A DNA stretch of 64,000 bases from Streptomyces sp. Ru72 (GTDB lineage: Bacteria; Actinomycetota; Actinomycetes; Streptomycetales; Streptomycetaceae). Below are positions 50,109-60,183 of this stretch, piece by piece; position 1 is the stretch's first letter, and every line of letters starts with the position of its first letter. The stretch is from assembly GCF_002920635.1 (NCBI RefSeq), contig NZ_PQSR01000017.1, positions 48,810 to 112,809 of the forward strand, in the 5' to 3' direction. Position numbers and translations under genes: made by a program. The notes beneath the pieces were generated by a model. The model saw nothing but the letters and a program-made list of their open reading frames with translations, did not search any database and was not told the origin of the DNA.

Positions 50109-51215
50109 ATGAACGCAACGATGCGTAGAGTCGTGATCGGCGCCACCGCGGTCTCCATGGCCGTGACGCTGGCTGCCTGCGGCAAGGCCGGCGACAAGAA
50201 GAGCGACTCCGGTAGCGGCAGCGGTAGCGGCTCGGGCAGCAAGACCATCGGTCTGCTGCTCCCCGACAGCGTCACCGCCCGCTACGAGAAGTTCGACAAG
50301 CCGCTCTTCGAGGCCAAGGTCAAGGAGCTGTGCTCGGACTGCAACGTCGAGTACGCGAACGCGGCCGGCGACGCTGCCAAGCAGGCCCAGCAGGTCAGCA
50401 GCATGATCACCAAGGGCGTCAAGGTCATCGCGATCAGCGCCCAGGACTCTGCCGCCATCAAGTCCTCCATCCAGACCGCCGTGAACAAGGGCATCAAGGT
50501 CGTCGCCTACGACCGCCTCGCCCAGGGCCCGGTCTCCGCGTACGTCTCCTTCGACAACGTCAAGGTCGGCGAGCTCCAGGGCCAGGCGCTGCTCGACGCG
50601 CTCGGCTCCAAGGCGAACAAGCAGTCGAAGGTCGTCATGATCAACGGTGACGACGCCGACCCGAACGCCGCGCAGTTCAAGCAGGGCGCCCACAAGGCCC
50701 TCGACGGCAAGGTCGACATCGCCTACGAGCAGTCCGGCCTGTGGAAGGACACCGTCGCCGCGCAGAAGATGTCGGCGGCCATCACCCAGCTGGGTGCCAA
50801 GAACATCGCGGGCGTCTACTCCGCCAACGACGGCATGGCCGGCGGTATCGCCACCACCCTCAAGGGCGCCGGCATCAGCGGCATCCCGCTGACGGGTCAG
50901 GACGCGGAGCTCGCGGCCATCCAGCGCATCGTCGCCGGCACGCAGTCGGCCACCGTCTACAAGGCCTACAAGCCCGAGGCCGACACCGCCGCCGAGCTCG
51001 CGGTCGACCTGCTGCAGGGCAAGGACATCAAGTCCCTGACCACCACGACGCTGACCAGCGGCTCCGGCGACAAGGTGCCCTCGACGCTGCTGACCCCGGT
51101 GTCGGTCACCAAGGCCAACATCAAGGACACGGTGGTCAAGGACGGGCTCTGGAGCATCAAGGACATCTGCACCGCCGAGTTCGCCAAGGCCTGCAAGGCC
51201 GCCGGCCTCGAGTAA
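50109..51215 (+). CDS. xylF: Xylose-type ABC solute-binding lipoprotein XylF
   Basis: A 368-residue periplasmic-binding-protein-type lipoprotein for a pentose, likely xylose. The signal peptide ends in the lipobox LAAC at about residue 24; a Gly/Ser tether (residues 30-43) follows. The mature domain has KTIGLLLPDSVTARYEKFDKPLF, KVIAISAQDSAAIKSSIQTAVNKGIKVVAYDRL and SANDGMAGGIATTLKGAGI, the CUT2 (XylF/RbsB) pattern. ATG 50109 has AGGGAGG 10 bases upstream. Confidence 0.92.
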   Translation: MNATMRRVVIGATAVSMAVTLAACGKAGDKKSDSGSGSGSGSGSKTIGLLLPDSVTARYEKFDKPLFEAKVKELCSDCNVEYANAAGDAAKQAQQVSSMITKGVKVIAISAQDSAAIKSSIQTAVNKGIKVVAYDRLAQGPVSAYVSFDNVKVGELQGQALLDALGSKANKQSKVVMINGDDADPNAAQFKQGAHKALDGKVDIAYEQSGLWKDTVAAQKMSAAITQLGAKNIAGVYSANDGMAGGIATTLKGAGISGIPLTGQDAELAAIQRIVAGTQSATVYKAYKPEADTAAELAVDLLQGKDIKSLTTTTLTSGSGDKVPSTLLTPVSVTKANIKDTVVKDGLWSIKDICTAEFAKACKAAGLE

Positions 51216-51435
51216 GCCCTCGGGTCGAAGACCCCGCGGTCCCGCGAAGCCTCCGCCGACGCCCGCCCCGGCTCTCCAACCCCGCTGCCGGGCGGGCGTC
51301 GGACGGAAACAACCGTTGCCAAAGGCAGCGGGTTCGCGCATGTTCACCTTGTAAACCGTGCCTTGTGCACGCCCCTCCGCGCCCTACCCCAAGCGCGGCA
51401 TCCCCGCCGGTCAGGCGGCGAAGGAGATGGTTCAC

Positions 51436-52218
51436 GTGTCCGCTACGCCCGTGCTGGCGTTGCGCGGAGTCTCCAAGCGATTCGGTGCGGTCCAGGCCCT
51501 CACCGATGTCGACCTGGAGGTCCACGCCGGAGAAGTGGTCGCCCTGGTGGGCGACAACGGCGCAGGAAAGTCGACCCTGGTCAAGACGATCGCGGGCGTC
51601 CACCCCATCGATGACGGCGTCATCGAGTGGGAGGGCAAGCCGGTCAGCATCACCAAGCCGCACGACGCCCAGGGACTCGGCGTCGCGACGGTCTATCAGG
51701 ACCTCGCCCTGTGCGACAACCTCGACGTGGTCGGCAATCTCTACCTCGGGCGGGAACTCCTGCACCGGGGCGTCATCGACGAGGTGACGATGGAGAAGAA
51801 CGCCCGGGAACTGCTGAGCACCCTCTCGATCCGCATCCCGAGCGTGCGCATCCCGATCGCGAGCCTGTCCGGCGGTCAGCGCCAGGTCGTCGCCATCGCC
51901 CGCGCCCTGATCGGCGACCCGAAGGTCGTCATACTGGACGAGCCCACCGCCGCCCTCGGCGTCGAGCAGACCGCCCAGGTCCTGGACCTGGTCGAGCGGC
52001 TGCGCGACCGGAACCTCGGCGTCATCCTCATCAGCCACAACATGGCCGACGTGAAGGCGGTCGCGGACACCGTCGCCGTCCTGCGTCTGGGCAGGAACAA
52101 CGGATCCTTCTCCGTGAAGGACACCAGCCACGAAGAGATCATCGCCGCGATCACGGGTGCGACGGACAACGCCGTCACCCGTCGTGCGGGGCGTCGCACC
52201 GCGGAGGCGGCAAAGTGA
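51436..52218 (+). CDS. xylG: Xylose ABC importer ATPase XylG (single nucleotide-binding domain)
   Basis: A 260-residue ATPase with one full nucleotide-binding domain: Walker A GDNGAGKSTLVK near residue 38, signature LSGGQRQVVAIARAL, Walker B VVILDEPTAALG, H-loop ILISHN. Enteric XylG has two domains, about 510 residues; the single-domain form is usual in Streptomyces XylFGH. GTG 51436 is preferred to ATG 51427 because AAGGAG (51421-51426) directly abuts the ATG but is 9 bases from the GTG. The stop overlaps the xylH start (GTGA). Confidence 0.9.
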   Translation: MSATPVLALRGVSKRFGAVQALTDVDLEVHAGEVVALVGDNGAGKSTLVKTIAGVHPIDDGVIEWEGKPVSITKPHDAQGLGVATVYQDLALCDNLDVVGNLYLGRELLHRGVIDEVTMEKNARELLSTLSIRIPSVRIPIASLSGGQRQVVAIARALIGDPKVVILDEPTAALGVEQTAQVLDLVERLRDRNLGVILISHNMADVKAVADTVAVLRLGRNNGSFSVKDTSHEEIIAAITGATDNAVTRRAGRRTAEAAK

Positions 52219-53549
52219 GCGACACGTCCAAGACCGTGAAGAGCGACTCGACGACGATCGAGGCGTCGGACTCCGTGTCCACCACGACGCCGGCCGACGA
52301 CCCGACCGCCGCGCCGGTCGCCGTCGTCGACCCGCGCCTGCTGGTCCGTGAAGAAGGCTTCAAGGGCTACATCACCGAGTTCAAGCGCAAGGTGAAGGGC
52401 GGTGAGCTGGGCTCCCTGCCGGTCGTCATCGGCCTGATCGTCATCTGGACGATCTTCCAGCTCCAGAACAGCCGGTTCCTCAGCGCCGACAACCTCTCCA
52501 ACATCAGCTACTTCCTCTCGGCCACCGGCATGCTCGCCATCGGCCTGGTGTTCGTGCTGCTGTTGGGCGAGATCGACCTGTCCGTCGGTTCGGTCAGCGG
52601 CCTCGCGTCCACGGCGTTCGCGGTCTTCGTGACCAACCACGGCATGAACGCCTGGCTGGCCCTGCTCCTGACCGTCCTGACCGGCGTCGCCATCGGCGCG
52701 CTGCACGGCTGGTTCTTCGCCCGGATCGGCGTACCCGCGTTCGTCGTGACCCTGGCCGGCTTCCTCGGCTGGAACGGTCTGATGCTGTGGCTGCTGGGCT
52801 CCAGCGGCACCATCAACATCCCCGCGGACTCGGGCCCGGTGCACCTGCTCGGCCAGAACTCCTTCTTCATGGACCAGCAGATCATCGGCGCCTACCTCCT
52901 GGCCGGCCTCGGTGTCGTCCTGACGCTGGTGGGATCGTTCAACGACCAGCGGCGCCGCCGCGCGGCCGGGGTGCCCTTCCGGCCCACCAGCGAGATCCTG
53001 CTGCGGGTCGGCGCGCTCGCCGTGGCCTCCTTCACCGCCGCGGCCGTGCTGAACAACTCCGCGGGTGTCTCGAACGCCCTGGTGATCTTCCTCGCGGCAC
53101 TGGTGATCGTCGACTTCGTGCTGCGGCGCACCACCTACGGCCGCAAGGTCTTCGCGGTCGGCGGCGGCATCGAGGCCGCCCGCAGGGCCGGTATCAACGT
53201 GCCCCTGGTCCGCATCACCGTGTTCGCCATCTCCGGCGGGTTCGCGGCGCTCGGCGGCATGTTCTTCGCCGGTCAGACCGCGAGCGCGACGCTGAACGCC
53301 GGTGGCGGCAACACGCTGATGCTGGCGATCGCGGCCGCGGTCATCGGCGGTACCAGCCTCTTCGGCGGCCGGGGCAACGTGTGGTCCGCGCTGCTCGGCA
53401 TGCTGGTCATCCAGTCCATCCAGACCGGTCTGGACCTGCTCAACATGAACACGTCGATCCAGTACATGATCACTGGCGCGGTGCTCCTGGGCGCCGTGGT
53501 GATCGACTCGGTGTCCCGCAAGAGCCAGAAGGCCGCGGGGCGCGCGTAA
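52215..53549 (+). CDS. xylH: Xylose ABC importer permease XylH
   Basis: A 444-residue permease of the CUT2 family with about ten to twelve helices. Residues 1-65 are a charged, Ser/Thr/Asp-rich cytoplasmic leader. The signature LGEIDLSVGSVSGLAST is near residue 117, VPAFVVTLAGFLGWNG near 175 and AAVIGGTSLFGGRGNVWSALLGMLVIQSI near the end. The GTG start overlaps xylG by four bases. The long leader is longer than in E. coli XylH; its role is unknown. Confidence 0.91.
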   Translation: MSDTSKTVKSDSTTIEASDSVSTTTPADDPTAAPVAVVDPRLLVREEGFKGYITEFKRKVKGGELGSLPVVIGLIVIWTIFQLQNSRFLSADNLSNISYFLSATGMLAIGLVFVLLLGEIDLSVGSVSGLASTAFAVFVTNHGMNAWLALLLTVLTGVAIGALHGWFFARIGVPAFVVTLAGFLGWNGLMLWLLGSSGTINIPADSGPVHLLGQNSFFMDQQIIGAYLLAGLGVVLTLVGSFNDQRRRRAAGVPFRPTSEILLRVGALAVASFTAAAVLNNSAGVSNALVIFLAALVIVDFVLRRTTYGRKVFAVGGGIEAARRAGINVPLVRITVFAISGGFAALGGMFFAGQTASATLNAGGGNTLMLAIAAAVIGGTSLFGGRGNVWSALLGMLVIQSIQTGLDLLNMNTSIQYMITGAVLLGAVVIDSVSRKSQKAAGRA

Positions 53550-53642
53550 ACGCTCCACGAGAGCACCGTGGGGGGTGTCACACCTCCACGCCCCTGTCGC
53601 GGGGCTGCGGTACCGCACTTCGTGACAGACATCGCAAGGACC

Positions 53643-53676
53643 CTGTGCCCGGCGCCAACGGCGGTGCCGGGCACAG
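53643..53676 (+). terminator. Hairpin terminator after xylFGH
   Basis: CTGTGCCCGGC (53643-53653) and GCCGGGCACAG (53666-53676) form a perfect 11-base stem, 93 bases after the xylH stop. A weaker hairpin (GTGGGGGGTG/CACCTCCAC, 53568-53589) lies closer to the stop. Confidence 0.65.
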
Positions 53677-53811
53677 TCCTGTGTGCGGCACCGTGTTTCG
53701 GCGGACACGTCGGGGGGATCCGTGGGGCCATCGGTGATCCCTCACAGGCGGAACATTAGACTCGACAGGCCCGGCGAATGCTCGACACAGCTCTACTGCA
53801 AGGAGGCACGG

Positions 53812-55785
53812 GTGCCGCTGCTGACCCGCATCAGGGGACCGCGCGATCTGGACCGGCTCAGCCTGGAGGAGCTGGACCAGCTGGCAGAGGAGATCCGGAC
53901 CTTCCTCGTCGACGCCGTCTCCAAGACCGGCGGCCACCTCGGTCCCAACCTCGGTGTGGTCGAGCTCACCATCGCCCTGCACCGCGTCTTCGACTCACCC
54001 AAGGACAAGGTGCTGTGGGACACCGGCCACCAGGCCTACGTCCACAAGCTGCTCACCGGCCGTCAGGACTTCTCCAAGCTGCGCAGCAAGGGCGGTCTGT
54101 CCGGCTACCCCTCGCGCGCCGAGTCCGACCACGACGTCATCGAGAACTCGCACGCCTCCACCGTCCTGGGCTGGGCCGACGGCCTGGCCAAGGCCAACCA
54201 GCTGCTCAAGCGCGACAGCCACGTCGTGGCCGTCATCGGTGACGGAGCCCTCACCGGCGGCATGGCCTGGGAGGCGCTGAACAACATCGCCGACGCCAAG
54301 GACCGCCCGCTGGTCATCGTCGTCAACGACAACGAGCGCTCCTACGCGCCCACCATCGGCGGCCTCGCCAACCACCTGGCCACCCTGCGCACCACCGACG
54401 GCTACGAGAAGTTCCTGGCCCGCACCAAGGAGGTCCTGGAGCGCACGCCCGTCGTCGGCAAGCCGCTCTACGAGACCCTGCACGGGGCCAAGAAGGGCCT
54501 GAAGGACTTCATCGCCCCGCAGGGGATGTTCGAGGACCTGGGCCTGAAGTACGTCGGCCCGATCGACGGCCACGACATCGAGGCCCTGGAGTCCGCCCTG
54601 GCCCGCGCCAAGCGGTTCGGCGGCCCGGTCATCGTGCACTGCCTCACCGAGAAGGGCCGCGGCTACCGGCCGGCCGAGCAGGACGAGGCCGACCGCTTCC
54701 ACGGCATCGGCCCCATCCACCCCGACACCGGCCTGCCCATCAAGGCCGGCGCCGCCAGCTGGACCTCCGTCTTCGGCGACGAGATGGTCAGGCTCGGCCG
54801 CGAGCGCGACGACATCGTCGCCATCACGGCCGCGATGCTCCAGCCGGTGGGCCTGAAGAAGTTCGCGGACGCCTTCCCGAACCGGATCTACGACGTCGGC
54901 ATCGCCGAGCAGCACGGCGCGGTCTCCGCGGCCGGCCTCGCCACCGGCGGTCTGCACCCCGTCTTCGCGGTGTACGCGACCTTCCTCAACCGCGCCTTCG
55001 ACCAGGTGCTCATGGACGTCGCCCTGCACAAGTGCGGTGTGACGTTCGTGCTCGACCGGGCGGGCATCACGGGCGACGACGGCGCCTCCCACAACGGCAT
55101 GTGGGACATGTCGATGCTCCAGGTGGTGCCGGGCCTGAGGATCGCCGCCCCGCGCGACGCCGAGCAGTTGCGGGCCCAGCTGCGCGAGGCCGTCGACGTG
55201 GACGACGCCCCGACCGTGCTGCGCTACTCCAAGGGCGTCGTCGGCCCGGCCGTCCCCGCCGTCGGCAAGGTCGGCGGCATGGACGTGCTGCGCAAGGCAG
55301 AGGCCCCCGTGCCGGACGTCCTGCTGGTCTCCGTCGGCGCGCTCGCGCCCATGTGTCTGGAGATCGCCGACCTCCTCGACAAGCAGGGCATCTCCACCAC
55401 CGTCGTCGACCCCCGCTGGGTCAAGCCCGTCGACGAGGCGCTGGCCCCGCTCGCCGAGCGGCACCGGGTGGTCGTCACCGTCGAGGACAACTCCCGCGTC
55501 GGCGGTGTGGGTTCGGCCATCGCGCAGGCGCTGCGCGACGCGGGCGTGGACGTGCCGCTTCGCGACTTCGGAGTCCCGCCGCGCTTCCTCGACCACGCCT
55601 CCCGCAAGGAGGTCCTCGCGGAGATCGGCCTGACCGCGCCGGACATCGCCCGCCAGGTCACGGGGCTGGTCTCCAAGCTGGACGGCGGCCTCCCCCACTC
55701 CCGGCTTCGCTCGAGCGGGGGGTCCCCCACCGACCGTACGGGCGACGCCCGGACCGTGGACTCGGTGGAGCCCGCCCGCGACTGA
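53812..55785 (+). CDS. dxs: 1-deoxy-D-xylulose-5-phosphate synthase
   Basis: A 657-residue TPP enzyme that condenses pyruvate and glyceraldehyde-3-phosphate, the first step of the MEP isoprenoid pathway. The TPP-binding motif [16 protein letters not shown] is near residue 142. [30 protein letters not shown] and [18 protein letters not shown] are family hallmarks. GTG 53812 has AAGGAGG 5 bases upstream. The last 30 residues (after VSKLDGGL) are not enzyme sequence: they include [14 protein letters not shown], encoded by a palindromic repeat element. The enzyme core is complete before it. Confidence 0.95.
   Translation: MPLLTRIRGPRDLDRLSLEELDQLAEEIRTFLVDAVSKTGGHLGPNLGVVELTIALHRVFDSPKDKVLWDTGHQAYVHKLLTGRQDFSKLRSKGGLSGYPSRAESDHDVIENSHASTVLGWADGLAKANQLLKRDSHVVAVIGDGALTGGMAWEALNNIADAKDRPLVIVVNDNERSYAPTIGGLANHLATLRTTDGYEKFLARTKEVLERTPVVGKPLYETLHGAKKGLKDFIAPQGMFEDLGLKYVGPIDGHDIEALESALARAKRFGGPVIVHCLTEKGRGYRPAEQDEADRFHGIGPIHPDTGLPIKAGAASWTSVFGDEMVRLGRERDDIVAITAAMLQPVGLKKFADAFPNRIYDVGIAEQHGAVSAAGLATGGLHPVFAVYATFLNRAFDQVLMDVALHKCGVTFVLDRAGITGDDGASHNGMWDMSMLQVVPGLRIAAPRDAEQLRAQLREAVDVDDAPTVLRYSKGVVGPAVPAVGKVGGMDVLRKAEAPVPDVLLVSVGALAPMCLEIADLLDKQGISTTVVDPRWVKPVDEALAPLAERHRVVVTVEDNSRVGGVGSAIAQALRDAGVDVPLRDFGVPPRFLDHASRKEVLAEIGLTAPDIARQVTGLVSKLDGGLPHSRLRSSGGSPTDRTGDARTVDSVEPARD
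55690..55731. repeat. Streptomyces palindromic repeat inside the dxs 3' end
   Basis: CTCCCCCACTCCCGGCTTCG is followed by CTCGAGCGGGGGGTCCCCCA: the C-rich and G-rich ends pair around a CGGCTTCGCTCGAGCG centre. This matches a dispersed palindromic element I recall from many Streptomyces genomes, usually intergenic, whose readthrough gives the peptide [10 protein letters not shown]. Here it is in frame and lengthens DXP synthase. Confidence 0.65.
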
Positions 55786-55806
55786 GACCACCCGCCGCAC
55801 GCGCCC

Positions 55807-55850
55807 GGGCCGGTTTCTCCATCCTTTACGGTGGCGAAACCGGCCCGTTT
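55807..55850 (+). terminator. Intrinsic terminator after dxs
   Basis: GGGCCGGTTTC (55807-55817) pairs with GAAACCGGCCC (55836-55846), an 11-base perfect stem, followed by GTTTG. Lies 22 bases after the dxs stop. Confidence 0.75.
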
Positions 55851-55931
55851 GCGTGAATCTGCCCGTGCCGGGGCACACGGAGTACGCCCCCTTCCGATCA
55901 TGTCGGGGACGGCGAGCGCGGGAGGTACGCC

Positions 55932-57455
55932 ATGAGCAGCACACTCTTCCGGACGAAGAACGTCGAGCAGTCGATCCAGGACACCGAGGAGCCGGAGCAC
56001 GCGCTCAGAAAGACCCTGTCCGCCCTCGACCTGACCGTGTTCGGCGTCGGGGTCATCATCGGCACCGGCATCTTCGTGCTCACCGGCAAGGTCGCCAAAC
56101 AGAACGCCGGCCCCGCCGTCTCCCTGTCCTTCGTCGTGGCGGGCGTCGTCTGCGCACTCGCCGCGCTCTGCTACGCCGAGTTCGCCTCCACGGTTCCGGT
56201 CGCGGGATCCGCGTACACGTTCTCCTACGCCACACTGGGCGAGCTGCCCGCGTGGATCATCGGCTGGGATCTGGTCCTGGAGTTCGCGCTGGGCACGGCG
56301 GTGGTCGCCGTCGGCTGGTCCGGGTACATCCGCTCCCTGATGGACAACGCGGGCTGGCACCTGCCCGCCTATCTGGGCGGACGGGAGGGCGCGCACGGAT
56401 TCGGCTTCGACATCCTCGCCGCCGCGCTCGTCCTCCTCCTCACCGCGATCCTCGTGCTCGGGATGAAGCTGTCGGCCCGGGTCACCCAGCTCGTCGTGGC
56501 CATCAAGGTGACCGTGGTACTGATCGTGATCATCGGGGGCGCCTTCTTCGTCAACAGCGCCAACTACAAGCCGTTCGTCCCGGAGCCGCAGGCGGTTCCG
56601 GCGGGCGGCAGCCTCAAGGCGCCGCTCATCCAGCTGATGGTCGGCTGGGCACCGTCCAACTTCGGCGTGATGGGCATCTTCACCGCCGCGTCCGTCGTGT
56701 TCTTCGCCTTCATCGGCTTCGACATCGTGGCGACCACCGCCGAGGAGACCCGCAACCCGCAGCGCGACATGCCGCGCGGCATCCTCGGTTCCCTGTTCAT
56801 CTGCACGGCGCTGTACGTGGCGGTGTCGATCGTCGTCACCGGCATGGAGCACTACAGCAGGCTGTCCGTGGACGCCCCGCTCGCCGACGCGTTCAAGGCC
56901 ATCGGCCACCCGTGGTTCGCGGGTGTGATCAGCTTCGGTGCCGCCGTCGGCCTGACCACCGTCTGCCTGATCCTGCTGCTGGGGCAGACCCGGGTGTTCT
57001 TCGCGATGAGCCGCGACGGGCTGCTGCCCCGCTTCTTCTCCCGCGTCCACCCGCGCTTCAAGACCCCGCACCGGCCGACCATCCTGCTCGGCGTGGTCAT
57101 CGCCGTCGTCGCGGGCTTCACCAGCCTCAGCGAACTGGCCGAACTGGTCAACATCGGCACGCTGTTCGCGTTCATCGTGGTCGCGATCGGCGTGGTCATC
57201 CTCCGCCGCACCCGCCCCGACCTGCCACGCGCCTTCCGCACTCCGCTCGTTCCGCTGGTGCCGATCCTGTCGGTGTGCGCCTCGCTGTGGCTGATGCTGA
57301 ACCTGCCCGCCGAGACCTGGCTGCGGTTCGCGATCTGGCTGGTCATCGGGTTCGTCGTGTACTTCCTCTACGGCCGTTCGCACAGCCGTGTGGGCCGTGC
57401 CGAGAAGTCCGCGGCGGGCGGGGTGAGCGGTCCGCCCGGAGGCGGCACGCGGTGA
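55932..57455 (+). CDS. APC-superfamily cationic amino-acid permease (CAT type)
   Basis: A 507-residue permease with about twelve helices. GVGVIIGTGIFVLTGKVAKQ is the helix-1 signature near residue 40; FAFIGFDIVATTAEETRNPQRDMP and AMSRDGLLPRFFSRVHPRFKTPH are the CAT-type loops. The C-terminal 25 residues are hydrophilic and Gly-rich. ATG 55932 follows GGGAGGTAC. A terminator separates it from dxs, so it is its own transcription unit. Substrate not determined. Confidence 0.87.
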   Translation: MSSTLFRTKNVEQSIQDTEEPEHALRKTLSALDLTVFGVGVIIGTGIFVLTGKVAKQNAGPAVSLSFVVAGVVCALAALCYAEFASTVPVAGSAYTFSYATLGELPAWIIGWDLVLEFALGTAVVAVGWSGYIRSLMDNAGWHLPAYLGGREGAHGFGFDILAAALVLLLTAILVLGMKLSARVTQLVVAIKVTVVLIVIIGGAFFVNSANYKPFVPEPQAVPAGGSLKAPLIQLMVGWAPSNFGVMGIFTAASVVFFAFIGFDIVATTAEETRNPQRDMPRGILGSLFICTALYVAVSIVVTGMEHYSRLSVDAPLADAFKAIGHPWFAGVISFGAAVGLTTVCLILLLGQTRVFFAMSRDGLLPRFFSRVHPRFKTPHRPTILLGVVIAVVAGFTSLSELAELVNIGTLFAFIVVAIGVVILRRTRPDLPRAFRTPLVPLVPILSVCASLWLMLNLPAETWLRFAIWLVIGFVVYFLYGRSHSRVGRAEKSAAGGVSGPPGGGTR

Positions 57456-57475
57456 CCGCGGCGCTCCGCAAGGGG

Positions 57476-57847
57476 TCAGCGCACCGTACGCGGTCCCGTC
57501 ACCTCCGCGCCGAGATCCGTCACCCGGCGCCGTAGCTCCCGGTCCGCCGTGACGACCAGAACCGCGCGGTCCCCGGCCTCGGCGACCAGCTCGACGATAC
57601 GGTCGTCCCCGCTGCCGGGGGCCGCGTCCACCCGGATGCCGGGAACGGGCTCCACACCGCGCGCCGCACCCTCCACCACCAGAACCAGCTCCAGCGGCCC
57701 GGGAAAGCCGGGCAGCCCGTCGGCGGCGAACGGCACGAGACGGTCCCGCAGCCGGTCGGCGGCGCCCCGCCGGTCCCGCCACCAGCCGTCGGGCACCGAC
57801 CCGACGACGTTCGCGCCATCGACTATCACCAGGAGCGGGACACTCAT
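57476..57847 (-). CDS. NYN-domain (PIN-like) protein
   Basis: A 123-residue single-domain protein of the NYN/YacP-like group of PIN-fold nucleases. The N-terminal strand PLLVIVDGANVVGSVPDGWW carries the first acidic residue; SGDDRIVELVAEAGDRAVLVVTADRELRRRV carries the next cluster of acidic residues. These match metal-binding positions of ribonucleases that process or degrade RNA, but activity is unproven. Convergent with the upstream permease, and separated from fadB by a strong terminator. Confidence 0.82.
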   Translation of the reverse strand: MSVPLLVIVDGANVVGSVPDGWWRDRRGAADRLRDRLVPFAADGLPGFPGPLELVLVVEGAARGVEPVPGIRVDAAPGSGDDRIVELVAEAGDRAVLVVTADRELRRRVTDLGAEVTGPRTVR

Positions 57848-58005
57848 GCCCCCAGCGTCCCACGAGCCTGTCCGGCCCGCGCGAGGGACGCCTCATTGAG
57901 ACCGGGGGAGTGTCAACGGCCCCCTGCTGAACGGCTCCTGGCTGCGGCGCGGCCGGGACGGCGGCTCCGGCGGGCCCGGCGCCACCGGCCTCGCGCACAC
58001 AACGA

Positions 58006-58038
58006 GAAAGGGCCTCCGCACAGGGCGGAGGCCCTTTC
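58006..58038. terminator. Strong hairpin terminator after fadB
   Basis: GAAAGGGCCTCCGC (58006-58019) pairs perfectly with GCGGAGGCCCTTTC (58025-58038) around five bases. It lies 15 bases beyond the fadB stop on the minus strand. Confidence 0.85.
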
Positions 58039-58053
58039 ACCGTGCCACGGCCG

Positions 58054-60183
58054 TTACGCCGGAACCGACGCCACGCCCGGCTCGAGGAACGTCTTGCCGT
58101 TCACGCGCTCCGAGACGCCCTCGCGGTCCAGGTACGGCGTGATGCCGCCCAGGTGGAAGGGCCAGCCGGCACCCGTGATCAGGCACAGGTCGATGTCCTG
58201 GGCCTCGGCGACGACGCCCTCCTCGAGCATCAGCCCGATCTCCTGCGCCACGGCGTCCAGGACGCGGGCGCGGACCTGCTCCTCCGTCAGGACGGTGTCG
58301 CCCTGCTTCAGCAGCGCGGCGACCTCCGGGTCCAGCTCCGGCTTGCCGCTGTCGTAGACGTAGAAGCCGCGCTTGCCCGCCTCGACGACCGCCTTGAGGT
58401 TCGGGGAGACCGTGAAGCGGTCCGGGAACGCCCTGTTGAGGGTCTCCGAGACGTGCAGGCCGATCGCCGGGCCGACCAGCTCCAGCAGGACCAGCGGGGA
58501 CATCGGCAGGCCCAGCGGCTCCACCGCCTTCTCCGCCACCTCCACCGGGGTGCCCTCGTCGATGACGTTCTGGATCTCGCCCATGAAGCGGGTCAGGATG
58601 CGGTTCACGACGAACGCCGGGGCGTCCTTGACCAGCACCGCGGTCTTCTTCAGCTTCTTGGCCACCGCGAAGGCGGTCGCGAGCGAGGCGTCGTCCGTCT
58701 TCTCGCCGCGGACGATCTCCAGGAGCGGAAGGACCGCCACCGGGTTGAAGAAGTGGAAGCCGACGACCCGCTCGGGGTGCTTCAGCTTCGACGCCATCTC
58801 CGTCACCGAGAGGGAGGAGGTGTTCGTCGCCAGGATCGCGTGCGCCGGGGCCACCGCCTCGACCTCCGCGAACACCTGCTGCTTGACACCGATCTCCTCG
58901 AACACGGCCTCGATGACGAAGTCCGCGTCCGCGAAGCCCTCGGCCTTGTCCAGGACACCGGAGACCAGCGCCTTGAGGCGGTTGGCCTTGTCCTGGTTGA
59001 TCCGGCCCTTGCCGAGCAGCTTGTCGATCTCGGCATGCACGTAGCCCACGCCCTTGTCGATGCGCTCCTGGTCGATGTCCGTCAGGACGACCGGAACCTC
59101 CAGGCGGCGCAGGAAGAGCAGGGCGAGCTGCGAGGCCATCAGACCGGCGCCGACGACACCGACCTTGGTGACCGGGCGCGCCAGGCTCTTGTCGGGGGCG
59201 CCCGCCGGGCGCTTGCCGCGCTTCTGGACGAGGTTGAACGCGTAGATGCCGGCGCGCAGTTCACCGCCCATGATCAGGTCCGCGAGAGCCTGGTCCTCGG
59301 CGTCGTAGCCCTGCTGCAGGTCACCGTTCTTCGCGGCGGCGATGATGTCCAGGGCGCGGTAGGCGGCAGGGGCGGCGCCGTGCACCTTGCCGTCGGCGAT
59401 GAACCGGCCGCGCGCGACGGCCTGGTCCCAGGCCTCACCGCGGTCGATCACCGGACGGTCGACGACGATCTCGCCCTTGAGGACGGACGCCGTCCAGATC
59501 AGCGACTGCTCGAGGAAGTCGGCGCCCTCGAAGATCGCGTCGGCGATCCCCAGCTCGTAGACCTGCACGCCCTTGAGCTGCTTGTTCTGGTTGAGGCTGT
59601 TCTCGATGATCACCGAGACGGCCTTGTCGGCGCCGATCAGGTTCGGCAGCAGGGTGCATCCGCCCCAGCCGGGGACGAGGCCCAGGAAGACCTCGGGGAG
59701 GGAGAACGCGGGCAGGGCCGCGGACACCGTGCGGTAGGTGCAGTGCAGGCCGACCTCGACGCCGCCGCCCATCGCCGCGCCGTTGTAGTACGCGAACGTC
59801 GGAACGGCCAGCTTGGACAGGCGCTTGAAGACCTCGTGGCCGCCCTTTCCGATGGCCAGCGCGTCCTCGTGCCGCTTCAGCAGCTCGACACCCTTGAGGT
59901 CGGCGCCGACCGCGAAGATGAACGGCTTGCCGGTGATGCCGACGCCGACGATCTCGCCGTCCGCGGCCTCCTTCTCGACCTGGTCGATCGCGGTGTTCAG
60001 GTTCGCGAGCGAGGCGGGGCCGAAGGTGGTCGGCTTGGTGTGGTCGTGGCCGTTGTCCAGGGTGATCAGGGCGAACCGGCCCACACCGAACGGCAGGTCG
60101 AAGTGGCGTACGTGCGCCTGCGTGACGACCTCGTCCGGGAACAGCTCGGCCGCGCCCTTCAACAGCTCAGCGGTGGTGCTCAC
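58054..60183 (-). CDS. fadB: Fatty-acid oxidation complex alpha subunit (enoyl-CoA hydratase/3-hydroxyacyl-CoA dehydrogenase)
   Basis: A 709-residue bifunctional beta-oxidation enzyme. Residues about 10-190 are a crotonase domain (FIFAVGADLKGVELL; AMGGGVEVGLHCTYR). The NAD-binding domain begins near 337 with KVGVVGAGLMASQLALLFL, the catalytic His region is HPERVVGFHFFNPVAVLPLLEIV, and the C-terminal dehydrogenase domains follow. It oxidises acyl-CoA intermediates together with the thiolase FadA. The GTG start overlaps the thiolase stop (GTGA); thiolase is the first gene of the operon. It ends with TAA, rare in this genome. Confidence 0.92.
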   Translation of the reverse strand: MSTTAELLKGAAELFPDEVVTQAHVRHFDLPFGVGRFALITLDNGHDHTKPTTFGPASLANLNTAIDQVEKEAADGEIVGVGITGKPFIFAVGADLKGVELLKRHEDALAIGKGGHEVFKRLSKLAVPTFAYYNGAAMGGGVEVGLHCTYRTVSAALPAFSLPEVFLGLVPGWGGCTLLPNLIGADKAVSVIIENSLNQNKQLKGVQVYELGIADAIFEGADFLEQSLIWTASVLKGEIVVDRPVIDRGEAWDQAVARGRFIADGKVHGAAPAAYRALDIIAAAKNGDLQQGYDAEDQALADLIMGGELRAGIYAFNLVQKRGKRPAGAPDKSLARPVTKVGVVGAGLMASQLALLFLRRLEVPVVLTDIDQERIDKGVGYVHAEIDKLLGKGRINQDKANRLKALVSGVLDKAEGFADADFVIEAVFEEIGVKQQVFAEVEAVAPAHAILATNTSSLSVTEMASKLKHPERVVGFHFFNPVAVLPLLEIVRGEKTDDASLATAFAVAKKLKKTAVLVKDAPAFVVNRILTRFMGEIQNVIDEGTPVEVAEKAVEPLGLPMSPLVLLELVGPAIGLHVSETLNRAFPDRFTVSPNLKAVVEAGKRGFYVYDSGKPELDPEVAALLKQGDTVLTEEQVRARVLDAVAQEIGLMLEEGVVAEAQDIDLCLITGAGWPFHLGGITPYLDREGVSERVNGKTFLEPGVASVPA

